Assembly: GCA_038257535.1 (NCBI GenBank)
Contig: JBBSJE010000002.1
Location: forward strand, 1-64,000
Length of the DNA: 64,000 nucleotides
Direction: 5' to 3'
DNA from: JAGTJU01 sp038257535
Lineage (GTDB): Bacteria > Myxococcota_A > Polyangia > Fen-1088
Each line of letters begins with the position of its first letter. The first letter of the stretch is position 1. The translations under genes were made by a program, and so were the position numbers. A model generated the notes under the pieces. The model was not told the origin of the DNA, made no database searches, and was given only the letters and a program-made list of their open reading frames with translations. Positions 1 to 8,061 of this stretch are shown here, piece after piece.

Positions 1-129
1 AGAGGGCTTTTTAACCCGCACTCGACAAGGTCGTATGGCGTCTCGCCGCGCCTACGAGCATTTGAACCTACCGCCACCCGTGAAAGGCGGCGGTCAGGGG
101 ACGTTGTTCTAGCGGGGCGACAGAGCGAT
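1..129. other. Left-edge intergenic stretch, no gene
   Basis: I see no coding frame here. The first dozen bases (GAGGGC followed by five T) look like the 3' arm and T-tail of a plus-strand intrinsic terminator whose 5' arm lies outside the window. A 6-bp inverted repeat, ACCGCC (70-75) with GGCGGT (89-94), brackets a sequence resembling a tRNA-Glu anticodon loop on the minus strand, but no cloverleaf closes around it (see rejected items). Confidence 0.4.
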
Positions 130-747
130 TTACTGACTGTTTGACCACTCGGCCAAAGCGTTCACGTAGTTTTCGAGGCACTTCTTTTCCTCGTCGCCGA
201 AGGTGCTTCCGGGGAGGACGCCTGAAGGCATCTTATTTCCTCCCTTGCTGCCATCGTTGCACGTCGGCGCGTCGGAGAGCTTGCGCAGTAGGATGCTTTT
301 TTCGGGGGCGCTGGGATCGATCAAGAGGTCGTCCGGACACAGATCGCCCTTGGGTTTGGCACTCAACAAACGCATGGCGGTGCCTTCGTTCTTAAGATCT
401 GTCGAGGTAGTAGACGTTTTGCTGCCATGGCAAACCGTCTGGTTGCCACAGGCCTTGAAGATGATCTCTTTTTCAACCTTTGCGATCGTGTCGTGAGTGC
501 AGTCCGCCACCGCAAGATCCGCCGGTGGCCCTGATGGGGCGGCTCCGCCTCCGCTACCCCCACCACCGCCAGCCATGCCACCACCGCCTCCCCCAGAGCC
601 ATCGTCGCATCCGTCGTCGCAGCTTCCCGCGGGGATGCAGGCGGATAGGGCGAACGCGCTGGACAGCGACAAAGCGGCCCCCAATGCGAGCCAGTACAGT
701 TTGCGCCGCAGGGGGCGCGCAGAAGGTTGTGTGCCATGGGACTTCAT
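130..747 (-). CDS. Lipoprotein with Gly-rich linker and cytochrome c-like domain
   Basis: A 205-aa exported lipoprotein. The ATG at 747 was chosen because GGAGG lies 10 nt upstream and because a signal peptide follows at once: a basic N-region, a hydrophobic core and the lipobox LSAC near residue 37. After the lipidated Cys comes a very Gly-rich, flexible linker (about residues 45-70). The C-terminal half has Cys-x5-Cys-His-Gly, a later Lys-Met-Pro and further Cys residues, which recalls haem-c-like domains common in lipoproteins of myxobacteria and planctomycetes, although the usual CxxCH spacing is absent. It lies downstream of dapF but is separated by 132 bp, so it may have its own promoter. 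Haem binding is uncertain; a disulfide-stabilised domain is the alternative. Confidence 0.7.
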   Translation of the reverse strand: MKSHGTQPSARPLRRKLYWLALGAALSLSSAFALSACIPAGSCDDGCDDGSGGGGGGMAGGGGGSGGGAAPSGPPADLAVADCTHDTIAKVEKEIIFKACGNQTVCHGSKTSTTSTDLKNEGTAMRLLSAKPKGDLCPDDLLIDPSAPEKSILLRKLSDAPTCNDGSKGGNKMPSGVLPGSTFGDEEKKCLENYVNALAEWSNSQ

Positions 748-879
748 TTGGCGGGGGCCTCCGGTAAATGTGATAGGGACAGGCGTAGGGACTACAAAGC
801 TTACTTTGGCCCTGGGCCGGGTGCAATTGCATACAGCCGGCGCGCGAGAACACAAAAATCAATGGTTTCCGAGATTTCG

Positions 880-1812
880 TTAGGCTTTTGGGGCCGGCAG
901 ATTTAAATGGGCCTCAAACACCCGCCTGGCGGGCCCGCGCATGCGGACGCCCAGGGGCGATAGATTCACCGTGCCATCGGGCCCTGAGGCCTCCGTGGCC
1001 ACCGTGATCCACAAGGTGCCGCCGGGAAGGTGAACAGGCGTTTCCACGTTTCCCGGCAAGCGGCCTTCCAAATACGCGGCAACCACCGTGGCGCAGGCGC
1101 CCGTGCCGCAGGCCAACGTGATGCCGCAGCCACGTTCCCACACCACGAGATCGATCTCGTGGCCACGAATGCGCGCGAATTCCACGTTGGTTCGCTTCGG
1201 AAATAGCGGCCCGTTTTCAATGCGCGGGCCGAAGCTTGTCGCCAAGCCGCGCAGATCGGCGGTGGGGTCATCAACAAAGATCACCACGTGGGGGTTGCCC
1301 ATCGACACCGCTGTGAAAACAAACTCGGTGTCCGCGATGGAGATGCGGCTGCGAATGGCCGTTTCGTTGGAGGGGCTGGCCATGGGGATTTCGGCCCGGG
1401 TTAAACGCGGGCGTCCCATTTCAACCGCCACGCTGCTCACTTCGCCACCCTGCTCGTCAACCTCACATTCCAGCAAACCTGCACCGGTCTCGATCCGCAG
1501 CACCGGCTTCTTGAGGTTGGGGTTGTCTTCGTAAAGCACCTTCGCCACACACCGAATGCCGTTGCCGCACATCTCGGCTTCGCTGCCATCGGCGTTCAGC
1601 ACGCGCATGCGGGCGTCGCCGGTCTCGGCGGGCAGGATCGCCAACACGCCGTCAGCGCCAACACCGAAATGTCGGTCGCACACACTGCGAACGGTTGCGG
1701 GGGAGGTTACCGCGTCTTTGACCGCTTCTCCGGGCCGCCCCGGGCGCAGATCAACCACCACGAAATCGTTTCCCAGACCTTCGACCTTACTGAATGGAAC
1801 GCTGTTGGCCAT
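880..1812 (-). CDS. dapF: Diaminopimelate epimerase
   Basis: Interconverts LL- and meso-diaminopimelate in the cytoplasm for lysine and peptidoglycan synthesis. The N-terminus GLGNDFVVVD is typical. Both catalytic cysteines are present: Cys82 in MCGNGIRC and Cys235 in ACGTGAC. The internal motif MGNPHVV (about residues 171-177) and the pseudo-twofold layout are also as expected. At 310 aa it is somewhat longer than the usual 270-280, mainly through loops. It is the last gene of a minus-strand run pgk-tpiA-secG-dapF and starts 96 bp after the secG stop, so co-transcription is likely but not proven. Confidence 0.95.
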   Translation of the reverse strand: MANSVPFSKVEGLGNDFVVVDLRPGRPGEAVKDAVTSPATVRSVCDRHFGVGADGVLAILPAETGDARMRVLNADGSEAEMCGNGIRCVAKVLYEDNPNLKKPVLRIETGAGLLECEVDEQGGEVSSVAVEMGRPRLTRAEIPMASPSNETAIRSRISIADTEFVFTAVSMGNPHVVIFVDDPTADLRGLATSFGPRIENGPLFPKRTNVEFARIRGHEIDLVVWERGCGITLACGTGACATVVAAYLEGRLPGNVETPVHLPGGTLWITVATEASGPDGTVNLSPLGVRMRGPARRVFEAHLNLPAPKA

Positions 1813-1908
1813 GGAACTGCTTTCTACAGGGACCTCAGATGCACAACCGACGTGCGGCGTTTCAATCCAGCGCCCGCACGGGTGTGGGGCGCGTGGATGC
1901 GAACTGAA

Positions 1909-2466
1909 CTAAGGCGTGGCTTCGCCGCCAGCGGGCTCGGCCGCTGGTGCCGCTGCTGGCGCGGGAGGCGCGGCTTGGGCCGGTACCTTGCGCGGCGTGG
2001 GCTTGGGCGCCTCTGCCGGGGCAGGCGCCTCCGCGGGCGGCGTCGACTCAGCCGCCGCAGGCACCTCGGCGGGCGCTGTGCCTTCAGTCTCTAAGGCCGG
2101 CGCTGGTGCGGCGGCGCCTTTTTCGGCGACGTCTTTGGCCTTTTGCAGGTCTTCGAGAATCTTCGCCTTGGTGGCGTCTTCGACCTGTTGCGCTTTTTGC
2201 TTTTCGGCTGCCAAGGCGCGCAAGCGAGGCGAATCACGCTGGGTTGAGAGGTAAGCCAGCGCCAGCGAGTTCAAAATGAACAAGGTGGCCACCACCGCCG
2301 TGGTGCGAGACAGGAAATTGCCTGCCCCGGAGCCACCGAACACAGTGTTGCTAGTTGCGCTGCCGAACCCAATGCCCATGCCGCCGCCCTTACCGGCTTG
2401 CAGAAGCACCACCAGGATCAGAAACAGGCAGATAAAAACGTGAAGAATCGTTAGGACCGTGAACAT
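1909..2466 (-). CDS. secG: SecG preprotein translocase subunit with long Ala/Pro/Glu tail
   Basis: Small inner-membrane subunit of the SecYEG channel. The first 80 residues are classical SecG: a transmembrane helix starting HVFICLFLILVVLLQAGKGG, the glycine-rich GGMGIGFG segment, the FGGSGAGNFLSR motif, then a second helix. Family members are usually 75-120 aa; this one is 185 aa. The extra 100 residues start with a charged helical stretch (about 95-120) and end in an Ala/Pro/Glu low-complexity tail. The ATG overlaps the end of tpiA by 16 nt, which suggests translational coupling. tpiA-secG order is common in bacteria. Confidence 0.93.
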   Translation of the reverse strand: MFTVLTILHVFICLFLILVVLLQAGKGGGMGIGFGSATSNTVFGGSGAGNFLSRTTAVVATLFILNSLALAYLSTQRDSPRLRALAAEKQKAQQVEDATKAKILEDLQKAKDVAEKGAAAPAPALETEGTAPAEVPAAAESTPPAEAPAPAEAPKPTPRKVPAQAAPPAPAAAPAAEPAGGEATP

Positions 2467-3233
2467 GCCGCTGTGCCTTTTTTCACCAAATCAACGAAAG
2501 ACGCCACTGTTAACGACGCGCCCCCTACGAGCGCGCCATTGATTTCGGGCTGCGACAGCAAACTCGACACATTGTCGGGTTTCACGCTGCCGCCGTATTG
2601 AATGCAAAATTGGTTGGCCTTGTCGCCAATGAGTTTGGCAACCCGGCTGCGAATGAACTGGTGCACCTCCACCGCCTGCTCGGGGGTGGCGTTGCGGCCG
2701 GTGCCGATGGCCCACACCGGTTCGTAAGCGATCACGCATTTTTCGACGTCGCCTGCGGAAATTTCCACAAACGCCGCATCCACCTGGCGACCCACCACAT
2801 CAAGGGTTTGGTTGCCGTCGCGTTCTTGCAGGGTCTCACCCACACAAACGATGGGTAGCAAACCCTTGGCCAAAGCCGCGCGGGTTTTCTTGTTGACCAT
2901 GGCATCCGTCTCGCCGAACAGTGTGCGGCGTTCAGAGTGGCCCAGGATCACGCAACCCGCACCAGCGTCGGCAATTTGGCCCATCGAAATCTCGCCCGTA
3001 AACGCGCCCTTCTCCTCGAAGTGAGCGTTTTGTGCGGCCACGCGTAAGGCGCTGCCTTTGAGGGCTTGAACCACGGTGGTGAGCGCCACGAAGCTGGGGG
3101 CCACACCCACGTCGGCACCATTGACGTCGGCCACGCCATCTCGCACGCCGGTGGCCAAGGTGACCGATTCGGACAAGCTGCCAAACAGCTTCCAGTTGCC
3201 ACAAAAGAAGGGACGTACGTGGGGAGTGCTCAT
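2451..3233 (-). CDS. tpiA: Triosephosphate isomerase
   Basis: Interconverts dihydroxyacetone phosphate and glyceraldehyde 3-phosphate. The ATG at 3233 gives a 260-aa protein of normal length; the frame stays open upstream but the extra 18 residues are not family-like. Catalytic residues are all present: Asn13 and Lys15 in CGNWK, His99 in ILGHSERR, Glu171 in AYEPVWAIGTG (which also carries the flexible loop 6), and the phosphate-binding YGGSVKPDN. It lies 146 bp downstream of the pgk homologue and overlaps secG by 16 nt. Its intact active site contrasts with that of the pgk homologue. Confidence 0.96.
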   Translation of the reverse strand: MSTPHVRPFFCGNWKLFGSLSESVTLATGVRDGVADVNGADVGVAPSFVALTTVVQALKGSALRVAAQNAHFEEKGAFTGEISMGQIADAGAGCVILGHSERRTLFGETDAMVNKKTRAALAKGLLPIVCVGETLQERDGNQTLDVVGRQVDAAFVEISAGDVEKCVIAYEPVWAIGTGRNATPEQAVEVHQFIRSRVAKLIGDKANQFCIQYGGSVKPDNVSSLLSQPEINGALVGGASLTVASFVDLVKKGTAACSRS

Positions 3234-3379
3234 GATCCGATCAACTTTCTTCTCAACTTTGCTTTTGCCTAGCGCAGACGCGGCCAAGGGCGCAGAAGGC
3301 CCGCCCGGGCGGCATGTTTAGCGCATATTGAAGCGATGTGCTGCCCCTTGTAAAGCACGGGCTGGGTTTCACGTGCGCG

Positions 3380-4576
3380 CTAAACACGGGCGGGGCTTTC
3401 CAGCGCGTCAAGACCCGGCAAGGGCTTGCCTTCAAGCGCCCGCAACATCGCGGCTCCCGCTGATGACACATGACTAAAGTGGTCGGCCGCGCCGGCTCGA
3501 TGCACGGCCAAAGCCGTCTCCGCCCCACTCACCACCGTCAAGGCGCCCACCGCGCGGCCTATCGCGCGGGCAATGTCGCGTGTGGCCTCCGAAAACGGCG
3601 CGTGCTCGTAAGCGCCCAGCGGGCCATTCCAAAACACGGTGCGCGCGCGGCTTAGGTCTTCGGCGTATCTACGAATGGTCTCAGGCCCTAGGTCAAGCGC
3701 CGCCAGATCATCGGGAACGTTCATCGCGGGCACCACGCGGCCGCTTTCGCTGCGCACGCCCGCGGCCGCCACCAAATCGGATGGCAAATGCACGCGCACC
3801 CCTCGGTCGTCGGCTTTGCGCAGGAAGAAGCGGGCGGTGGCCAGCTTGTCGTCCTCGCGCAGGGAGCGGCCCAAGTGTCCGCCTCGCGCCCGCAAAAAGG
3901 TGTTGGCCATGGCGCCACCCATGTAAATGGCGTCAAACTTGCCCAGCAGACTTTCAAGCACGCCAATTTTCTCGTTCACGTTGGCGCCTCCGATGACCGC
4001 GCACGCTGGACGAAGCGGTTCTCCCTTGAGTTGGTTCAATATGGACAGCTCGCGCTCCATCACAAGCCCCACGCCGCGGTCGCCGAAATGCCGGACCATG
4101 CCTGCTGTGGAGGCGTGCGCCAGATGCGTAACGCCAAACGCATCATTGATGTAGACGTCGGCGTAGGCAGCCAGCGCCCGCGCGAATCCGTCTTCATTGG
4201 CGGCTTCGCCGGGGGAAAAAGCCAGGTTCTCGAGCACCGCCAACTGGCCTTCGCGAACATCGGCCACCACTTTGCGGGCGCCGTCGCCGGTGGGCTCGTC
4301 GGTCAGCAGTACGTCACGCCGCAGCCTCTCGGCCAGAAACGCCGCCACCGGCTCAAGCGAGAACTTGGGGTCGGGGTGACCTTGCGGACGGCCCAAAGTT
4401 GAGGCCACAATCACGCGGCAACCCAGCTCCAGGCAATGCTTTAGCGTTGGTAGCGCTTGCTCCAGCCGGGTGGGATCAACGATGCCGCCGGCCGGGGTTA
4501 GCGGTACATCAAAATCGGCCCGGACGAACACCCGGCGCCCAGTCAGGTCGAGGTCTAAAAGCGTGCGAATTGGCAT
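3380..4576 (-). CDS. pgk: Phosphoglycerate kinase homologue with degenerate active site
   Basis: A full-length (398 aa) two-domain PGK-fold protein in the standard pgk-tpiA-secG order. The ATG at 4576 gives the family N-terminus; upstream codons run through terminator hairpins and are non-coding. Backbone motifs are clear: VRADFDVP, LGRP (61-64), INDAFG (143-148), GGAMANTFL, WNGPLG. Yet key residues differ from E. coli and human PGK: substrate Asn is Asp23, His of SHLGRP is Thr60, Arg of ENxRF is Ala119, Arg of HRAHAS is Leu152, catalytic Lys of GGxKV is Asn199, GGGDT is SGAET (350-354) and STGGGA is SSAGAA (371-376). Arg37, Arg63 and Lys203 remain. Family membership is certain; normal kinase activity is doubtful. 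It could be a regulatory or structural paralogue, with a catalytic pgk elsewhere. Confidence 0.9.
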   Translation of the reverse strand: MPIRTLLDLDLTGRRVFVRADFDVPLTPAGGIVDPTRLEQALPTLKHCLELGCRVIVASTLGRPQGHPDPKFSLEPVAAFLAERLRRDVLLTDEPTGDGARKVVADVREGQLAVLENLAFSPGEAANEDGFARALAAYADVYINDAFGVTHLAHASTAGMVRHFGDRGVGLVMERELSILNQLKGEPLRPACAVIGGANVNEKIGVLESLLGKFDAIYMGGAMANTFLRARGGHLGRSLREDDKLATARFFLRKADDRGVRVHLPSDLVAAAGVRSESGRVVPAMNVPDDLAALDLGPETIRRYAEDLSRARTVFWNGPLGAYEHAPFSEATRDIARAIGRAVGALTVVSGAETALAVHRAGAADHFSHVSSAGAAMLRALEGKPLPGLDALESPARV

Positions 4577-4596
4577 GGCGGCAGGCGAAGGCGGCA

Positions 4597-4625
4597 GTTC
4601 TACACGGAACCGGCGCTGTCGTCCA
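4597..4625 (-). promoter_or_regulatory. Candidate sigma-70-like promoter for pgk
   Basis: Read on the minus strand, TGGACG (-35, 4 of 6 consensus bases) and TAGAAC (-10, 4 of 6) are 17 bp apart. A start about 7 nt further would leave a leader of roughly 14 nt before the pgk ATG. It lies just downstream of the tandem terminators of the preceding gene, where a new promoter would be needed. This is a visual match only. Confidence 0.35.
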
Positions 4626-4666
4626 CGACACCGGTTGGCTCCCTTGCGCACCTGAACCCAACGCAA

Positions 4667-4697
4667 AAGCCCGAACGGGCAAGGCTCGTCCGGGCTT
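4667..4697 (-). terminator. Second intrinsic terminator after the 66-aa gene
   Basis: A 7-bp inverted repeat AAGCCCG (4667-4673) and CGGGCTT (4691-4697) flanks a 17-nt loop. On the minus strand it is followed by TTTT. It sits about 40 bp downstream of the stronger hairpin at 4735-4761, giving a tandem pair that insulates pgk. Confidence 0.55.
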
Positions 4698-4734
4698 CTT
4701 CCAGCCGTCGGACGCTTCCGGTGGCCGAAAAATG

Positions 4735-4761
4735 AAAAACGCCCCTTCTTCTCGTGGGGCG
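4735..4761 (-). terminator. Intrinsic terminator of the 66-aa gene
   Basis: On the minus strand, CGCCCC (from 4761) pairs with GGGGCG (ending at 4740) around a 10-nt loop, directly followed by five T (complement of 4735-4739). It begins 14 nt past the stop codon at 4776. Confidence 0.8.
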
Positions 4762-4775
4762 CTTCCTTGGCGTTG

Positions 4776-4976
4776 TCAGTCGAGTCGGAACGAATCGGGT
4801 TTGTCGATGTCGGATGTGACCAGGCTAATGATTTCGCTGGCCAGAGCGACAATTTGTTTCGGCTCGTAGCCGTTTTGGCGAAGTTCTTTGTAAACAGACT
4901 TCGCAAGAATCTTCAGCGCTTTTTGATGGTTGTTCACGCTGTTGGTTGACTCTTTGGTTGCCAGTGCTTGTGACAT
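4776..4976 (-). CDS. Small conserved-type cytoplasmic protein, function unknown
   Basis: A 66-aa protein starting at the ATG at 4976, which follows a very strong ribosome-binding site (GGGAGGAGGG ending 4 nt before the ATG); an upstream in-frame start would not use it. The sequence has no signal peptide or membrane segment and looks mostly alpha-helical: after a short polar N-terminus comes an amphipathic core (ILAKSVYKELRQNGYEPKQ) and a second helix (IVALASEIISLVTSDI). It is monocistronic, with tandem terminators downstream. The strong translation signal suggests abundant expression. I do not recognise a function; a small helical dimer or nucleoid/ribosome-associated protein is possible but speculative. 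Confidence 0.8.
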   Translation of the reverse strand: MSQALATKESTNSVNNHQKALKILAKSVYKELRQNGYEPKQIVALASEIISLVTSDIDKPDSFRLD

Positions 4977-4994
4977 TTCACCCTCCTCCCAGAA
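4964..4994 (-). promoter_or_regulatory. Strong Shine-Dalgarno site of the 66-aa gene
   Basis: The minus strand reads GGGAGGAGGGTGAA immediately before the ATG at 4976. This near-perfect anti-16S match fixes the start at 4976 rather than at an earlier in-frame codon at 5060. Confidence 0.75.
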
Positions 4995-5239
4995 GGCGAG
5001 CCTTTCCTTAGCACGCTGTGTGCCAGGGTTGGCGTTTTGTAAGTGGTTGATTTCCAACACCCTCCAAACCGCTGTCGACCGGGGTCATGCGCATGCATTT
5101 ACGCACTTTCGCAAAACTCGACGCATCTTGGCGGGGGAGGGTGCGCATTCTTGTTCGCACCTGAGTAACAAAGCGCGCATGCTGAGTCAAGTTGGTCCCA
5201 AGCCTACCGAGTGAACGTTTGTCCAACCATTTGCTTACG

Positions 5240-6406
5240 ATGACGCAGCAAGACACAAGAGGTTTAGACGATGACACCATGGTCTTGGTGTCGGTGGCCA
5301 AGCGACAGTGGGAACGGACGTTCGACGCCATCAGCGAGCCGTTGATGATCATCGACGAAGCGTACAACGTGCGGCGCGCGAATTTGGCCCTGGCAGATGA
5401 CCTGGGGGCGGCCGTGCAGGGGGTTGTGGGCAGAAGGTGCTTCGAGTTGCGGGCCGCTTCACCGCGCCCGTTTGGGCAGGCGCCAGGCCCCCAGCCGGGA
5501 CCGTGCGAAGGCTGCCCGGTGGAGCGGGCGCGGCAAGAAAAAGCCGGTCGCATCGCCGAACTGGAGACGCGCGGGGGGCGCGTTTACCGCATTCACGTGT
5601 ACCCGTTCGAGGACAACAACGAGCAGCTCAGCATTTGTCGCTACCGAGATGTGACCGAAGAGCGCACGTTGGCCCGGCAACTGAGCCATGCTGAAAAACT
5701 GGCCGCCATCGGCCGGCTGGCAGGGGGTGTGGCGCACGAAATCAACAATCCACTGGGTGGGATTTTGGCCTTCACGCAGATCCTGCAACGAAGCGACAGC
5801 ACCGCCGAAGAGCAAGCCGAGTACTTGGCCGAAATTGAAAAGTTGGCTTTGCGATGCAAGGCCATTGTGCAATCGCTGCTGCGCTTCGCACGCCAAAGCC
5901 CAAGCACCATTCGTGGACCTGTGATGCTCAATGATGTGGTGAATGAGGCGTTGCGGTTTTCTCCTTACAAGTTTGGAGCGCGCGACGTGGCCATTTCCAC
6001 GCATCTGGCCGCCAGCCTTCCGCCGTTGATGGGCAACGCCAATCAGATCGAGCAGATTCTCATCAACTTGCTGTCAAACGCGGTTGATTCGATTTCAACC
6101 TGCCGCCCGGAAGGCCGCGGCTGCATCGACATTTCAACGCGCTTTGAAGACGAGCAGGTGGCGCTTGAAATTAGAGACGATGGCGCGGGCATTAAAGAAG
6201 CGGCGCTGGAAAAGTTGTTCGATCCGTTTTTCACGACCAAAGACGAAGGCCGCGGCACGGGCTTGGGGCTGGCTGTGACGTACGCGATTGTGCAAGAGCA
6301 CGGAGGAAAGATCTCCGCAGCCAACCATCCGGCCGGTGGGGCGGTGTTTACAGTCACGTTTCCAGCTATCCCGCGGGTTGCAAGCGGCCGCGGCGGTCGC
6401 CGCTAG
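5240..6406 (+). CDS. Soluble PAS-domain sensor histidine kinase
   Basis: A 388-aa kinase without transmembrane helices, so it probably senses a cytoplasmic signal. A PAS domain (about residues 24-134) carries Cys67 and a CEGC pair (Cys89, Cys92). The HisKA domain has the H-box GGVAHEINNPLGG with phospho-acceptor His166. The HATPase domain has the N-box NQIEQILINLLSNAVDS, G1 RDDGAGI, F-box LFDPFFTTK and G2 GRGTGLGLAV. All catalytic motifs are intact, in the NtrB/AtoS style. The ATG at 5240 was chosen over a TTG at 5192. No response regulator is adjacent, so it is an orphan kinase here. The stop overlaps the glpD stop on the other strand. Confidence 0.92.
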   Translation: MTQQDTRGLDDDTMVLVSVAKRQWERTFDAISEPLMIIDEAYNVRRANLALADDLGAAVQGVVGRRCFELRAASPRPFGQAPGPQPGPCEGCPVERARQEKAGRIAELETRGGRVYRIHVYPFEDNNEQLSICRYRDVTEERTLARQLSHAEKLAAIGRLAGGVAHEINNPLGGILAFTQILQRSDSTAEEQAEYLAEIEKLALRCKAIVQSLLRFARQSPSTIRGPVMLNDVVNEALRFSPYKFGARDVAISTHLAASLPPLMGNANQIEQILINLLSNAVDSISTCRPEGRGCIDISTRFEDEQVALEIRDDGAGIKEAALEKLFDPFFTTKDEGRGTGLGLAVTYAIVQEHGGKISAANHPAGGAVFTVTFPAIPRVASGRGGRR

Positions 6407-8061
6407 GTTTCGGCTTGCCAGCGACGCGTGCTGGCCACCGCGCGCTCGTAGTCGATTTGCCATTGGCGTTTCTGCTCGGGCGGGACCTGAAGCTCTGCGG
6501 CCAATATGTCTGCCACCCGCGGCGCTGCGGCCAATCCCTGATCGCGTGCGTTGCGAAACACGCTCAAGCGTCGACGAAGCACGTCCTCGATCGTGTGCGC
6601 GTGCTCCTGTCGCACCGCAAACACAACTTCGCCCCACACGTCCCAAAGTTCGGGCGTGATGGGCTTTGCCAGATCGGGCGAGGCCGAGATGAGATCCGCT
6701 ACCTCTTGCGCCCGCGCGCCGTAGCGTGCAAGCAGGTGTTTGCTTGTGGCCTCGGGCAAGGGCCACGCAGAGGCATCGGGCCATGTGCCTCCACCGGGCA
6801 GCGGACGACGCTGGGTTAGGCAGGGGCCAGGCACGGTGGACAACCCACGTCGCTTCCCCCAAACGCAGACCTTGTCCACGATCTGTTCGGCCATTTTTCG
6901 CATGGTGGTGAGCTTGCCGCCGACAATTGTCACAAGCCCTTGGTCGAAAAAAATTTCGTGTTCGCGAGAGGTTGCCGAAGGCGAATCATCCAGCGACTTG
7001 ACCAAAGGCCGCAAGCCCGCCCATGTAGAGATCACGTCGGCTGGCACAAGCGCGGCGGTTGGGAACGCATGGTTGGCGGCCGCCAACAGGTAACGCACGT
7101 CGCTGGCGGTGGCGCGGATTTCGTCGCGTGGGTGCGCCGGGGGGCCGCCTGGGCGCCAGTCGGTGTCGGTGGTGCCCACAACGGTGCGACCGCCCGACGG
7201 CATCACAAAAAACAGCCGTCCGTCTTGAGGCGCGTTCAGCACAAACACGCGGCCGCGGGTGGGCAGCCGGGCGTCGTCGATCACGAGGTGAACGCCCAGG
7301 GTGGGCCGAAGGTGATGCGTGCCCGTAAACGCATCGGAAAACGGGCCCGTGGCGTTCACCACCGCGCGCGTCTGAATGGTGATGCCAGGGGCGTTGGGCG
7401 ACATCCGATCGGCGATGGCAACGCAAAACGCGCGACCAACATGCTGTGGCCATGCGGCATGCGCGTGGTTTATGCACACAGCCCCCGCGGCTTCGGCATC
7501 CAGAATGTTTTCCAGAACCAAGCGCGCGTCGTCGGTTTGGCAATCTTGATAAATCTGTGCACCCGCAAGACCGTCTTGCTGCAACAGCGGCGCCGCTTGT
7601 TTCACTTGATCAGCCGACAGCCGCACACGCGTGCTGGGCGGCCGCCCCAACGCCAGCAGATTGTAGAGCCGAATGCCCACACCAATTGTGCCCAGCCCGG
7701 GTTTCGCGCCCTTATACGCCGGAAACAAAAAATCCACGGGGCGACACAAATGCGGGGCGGCGGCCATCAACCGTCGGCGCTCGGCCAGACCCTCAAACAC
7801 CAAACCAAAATTTCCATACTGCAAGTAGCGGATGCCGCCATGGATAAGGCGTGACGATGCAGACGAGGTTTGCGAAGCAAAGTCGCCATAATCCACCAGC
7901 GCCGTTCGCAACCCGCGCAAGGCGGCGTCGCGCGCCGTGGCGGCGCCGGTGGCGCCGCCGCCCACCACCAGCACGTCAAAAGTGCCTTGGGCTAGCCGAG
8001 CAAGTTTGTCTTGCCGGCTGGCTAGGGAAAGGTTTGCGGGGAAAACGTTTTTGGGCGACAT
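6403..8061 (-). CDS. glpD: Glycerol-3-phosphate dehydrogenase (FAD)
   Basis: Oxidises sn-glycerol 3-phosphate to dihydroxyacetone phosphate and passes electrons to quinones at the inner membrane. The FAD Rossmann motif VVGGGATGAATARDAALRG lies at about residues 32-50. The DFASQTSSASSRLIHGGIRYL region, the GTTDTDW segment, TWAGLRPLV and the GGKLTTMRKMAE motif are all as in the family. Length 552 aa is close to the usual 500-560. It starts 33 bp after the aspS stop and is probably the last gene of the operon. TpiA in this window would use its product. Confidence 0.94.
   Translation of the reverse strand: MSPKNVFPANLSLASRQDKLARLAQGTFDVLVVGGGATGAATARDAALRGLRTALVDYGDFASQTSSASSRLIHGGIRYLQYGNFGLVFEGLAERRRLMAAAPHLCRPVDFLFPAYKGAKPGLGTIGVGIRLYNLLALGRPPSTRVRLSADQVKQAAPLLQQDGLAGAQIYQDCQTDDARLVLENILDAEAAGAVCINHAHAAWPQHVGRAFCVAIADRMSPNAPGITIQTRAVVNATGPFSDAFTGTHHLRPTLGVHLVIDDARLPTRGRVFVLNAPQDGRLFFVMPSGGRTVVGTTDTDWRPGGPPAHPRDEIRATASDVRYLLAAANHAFPTAALVPADVISTWAGLRPLVKSLDDSPSATSREHEIFFDQGLVTIVGGKLTTMRKMAEQIVDKVCVWGKRRGLSTVPGPCLTQRRPLPGGGTWPDASAWPLPEATSKHLLARYGARAQEVADLISASPDLAKPITPELWDVWGEVVFAVRQEHAHTIEDVLRRRLSVFRNARDQGLAAAPRVADILAAELQVPPEQKRQWQIDYERAVASTRRWQAET

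Noticed and set aside
1..120. tRNA-Glu-like sequence on the minus strand (CCTTTCACGG loop and GGTTCAAAT T-loop)
   Set aside because: The anticodon stem does not pair at five positions, the T-stem and D-stem do not form, and the acceptor has a mismatch. At most a decayed tRNA.
4577..4906. 110-codon N-terminal extension of pgk
   Set aside because: It crosses two terminator hairpins and a candidate promoter and is not protein-like; the family N-terminus begins at 4576.
6940..7854. 304-codon open frame antisense to glpD
   Set aside because: Shadow frame; the product is Arg/His/Gly-rich and glpD is certain.
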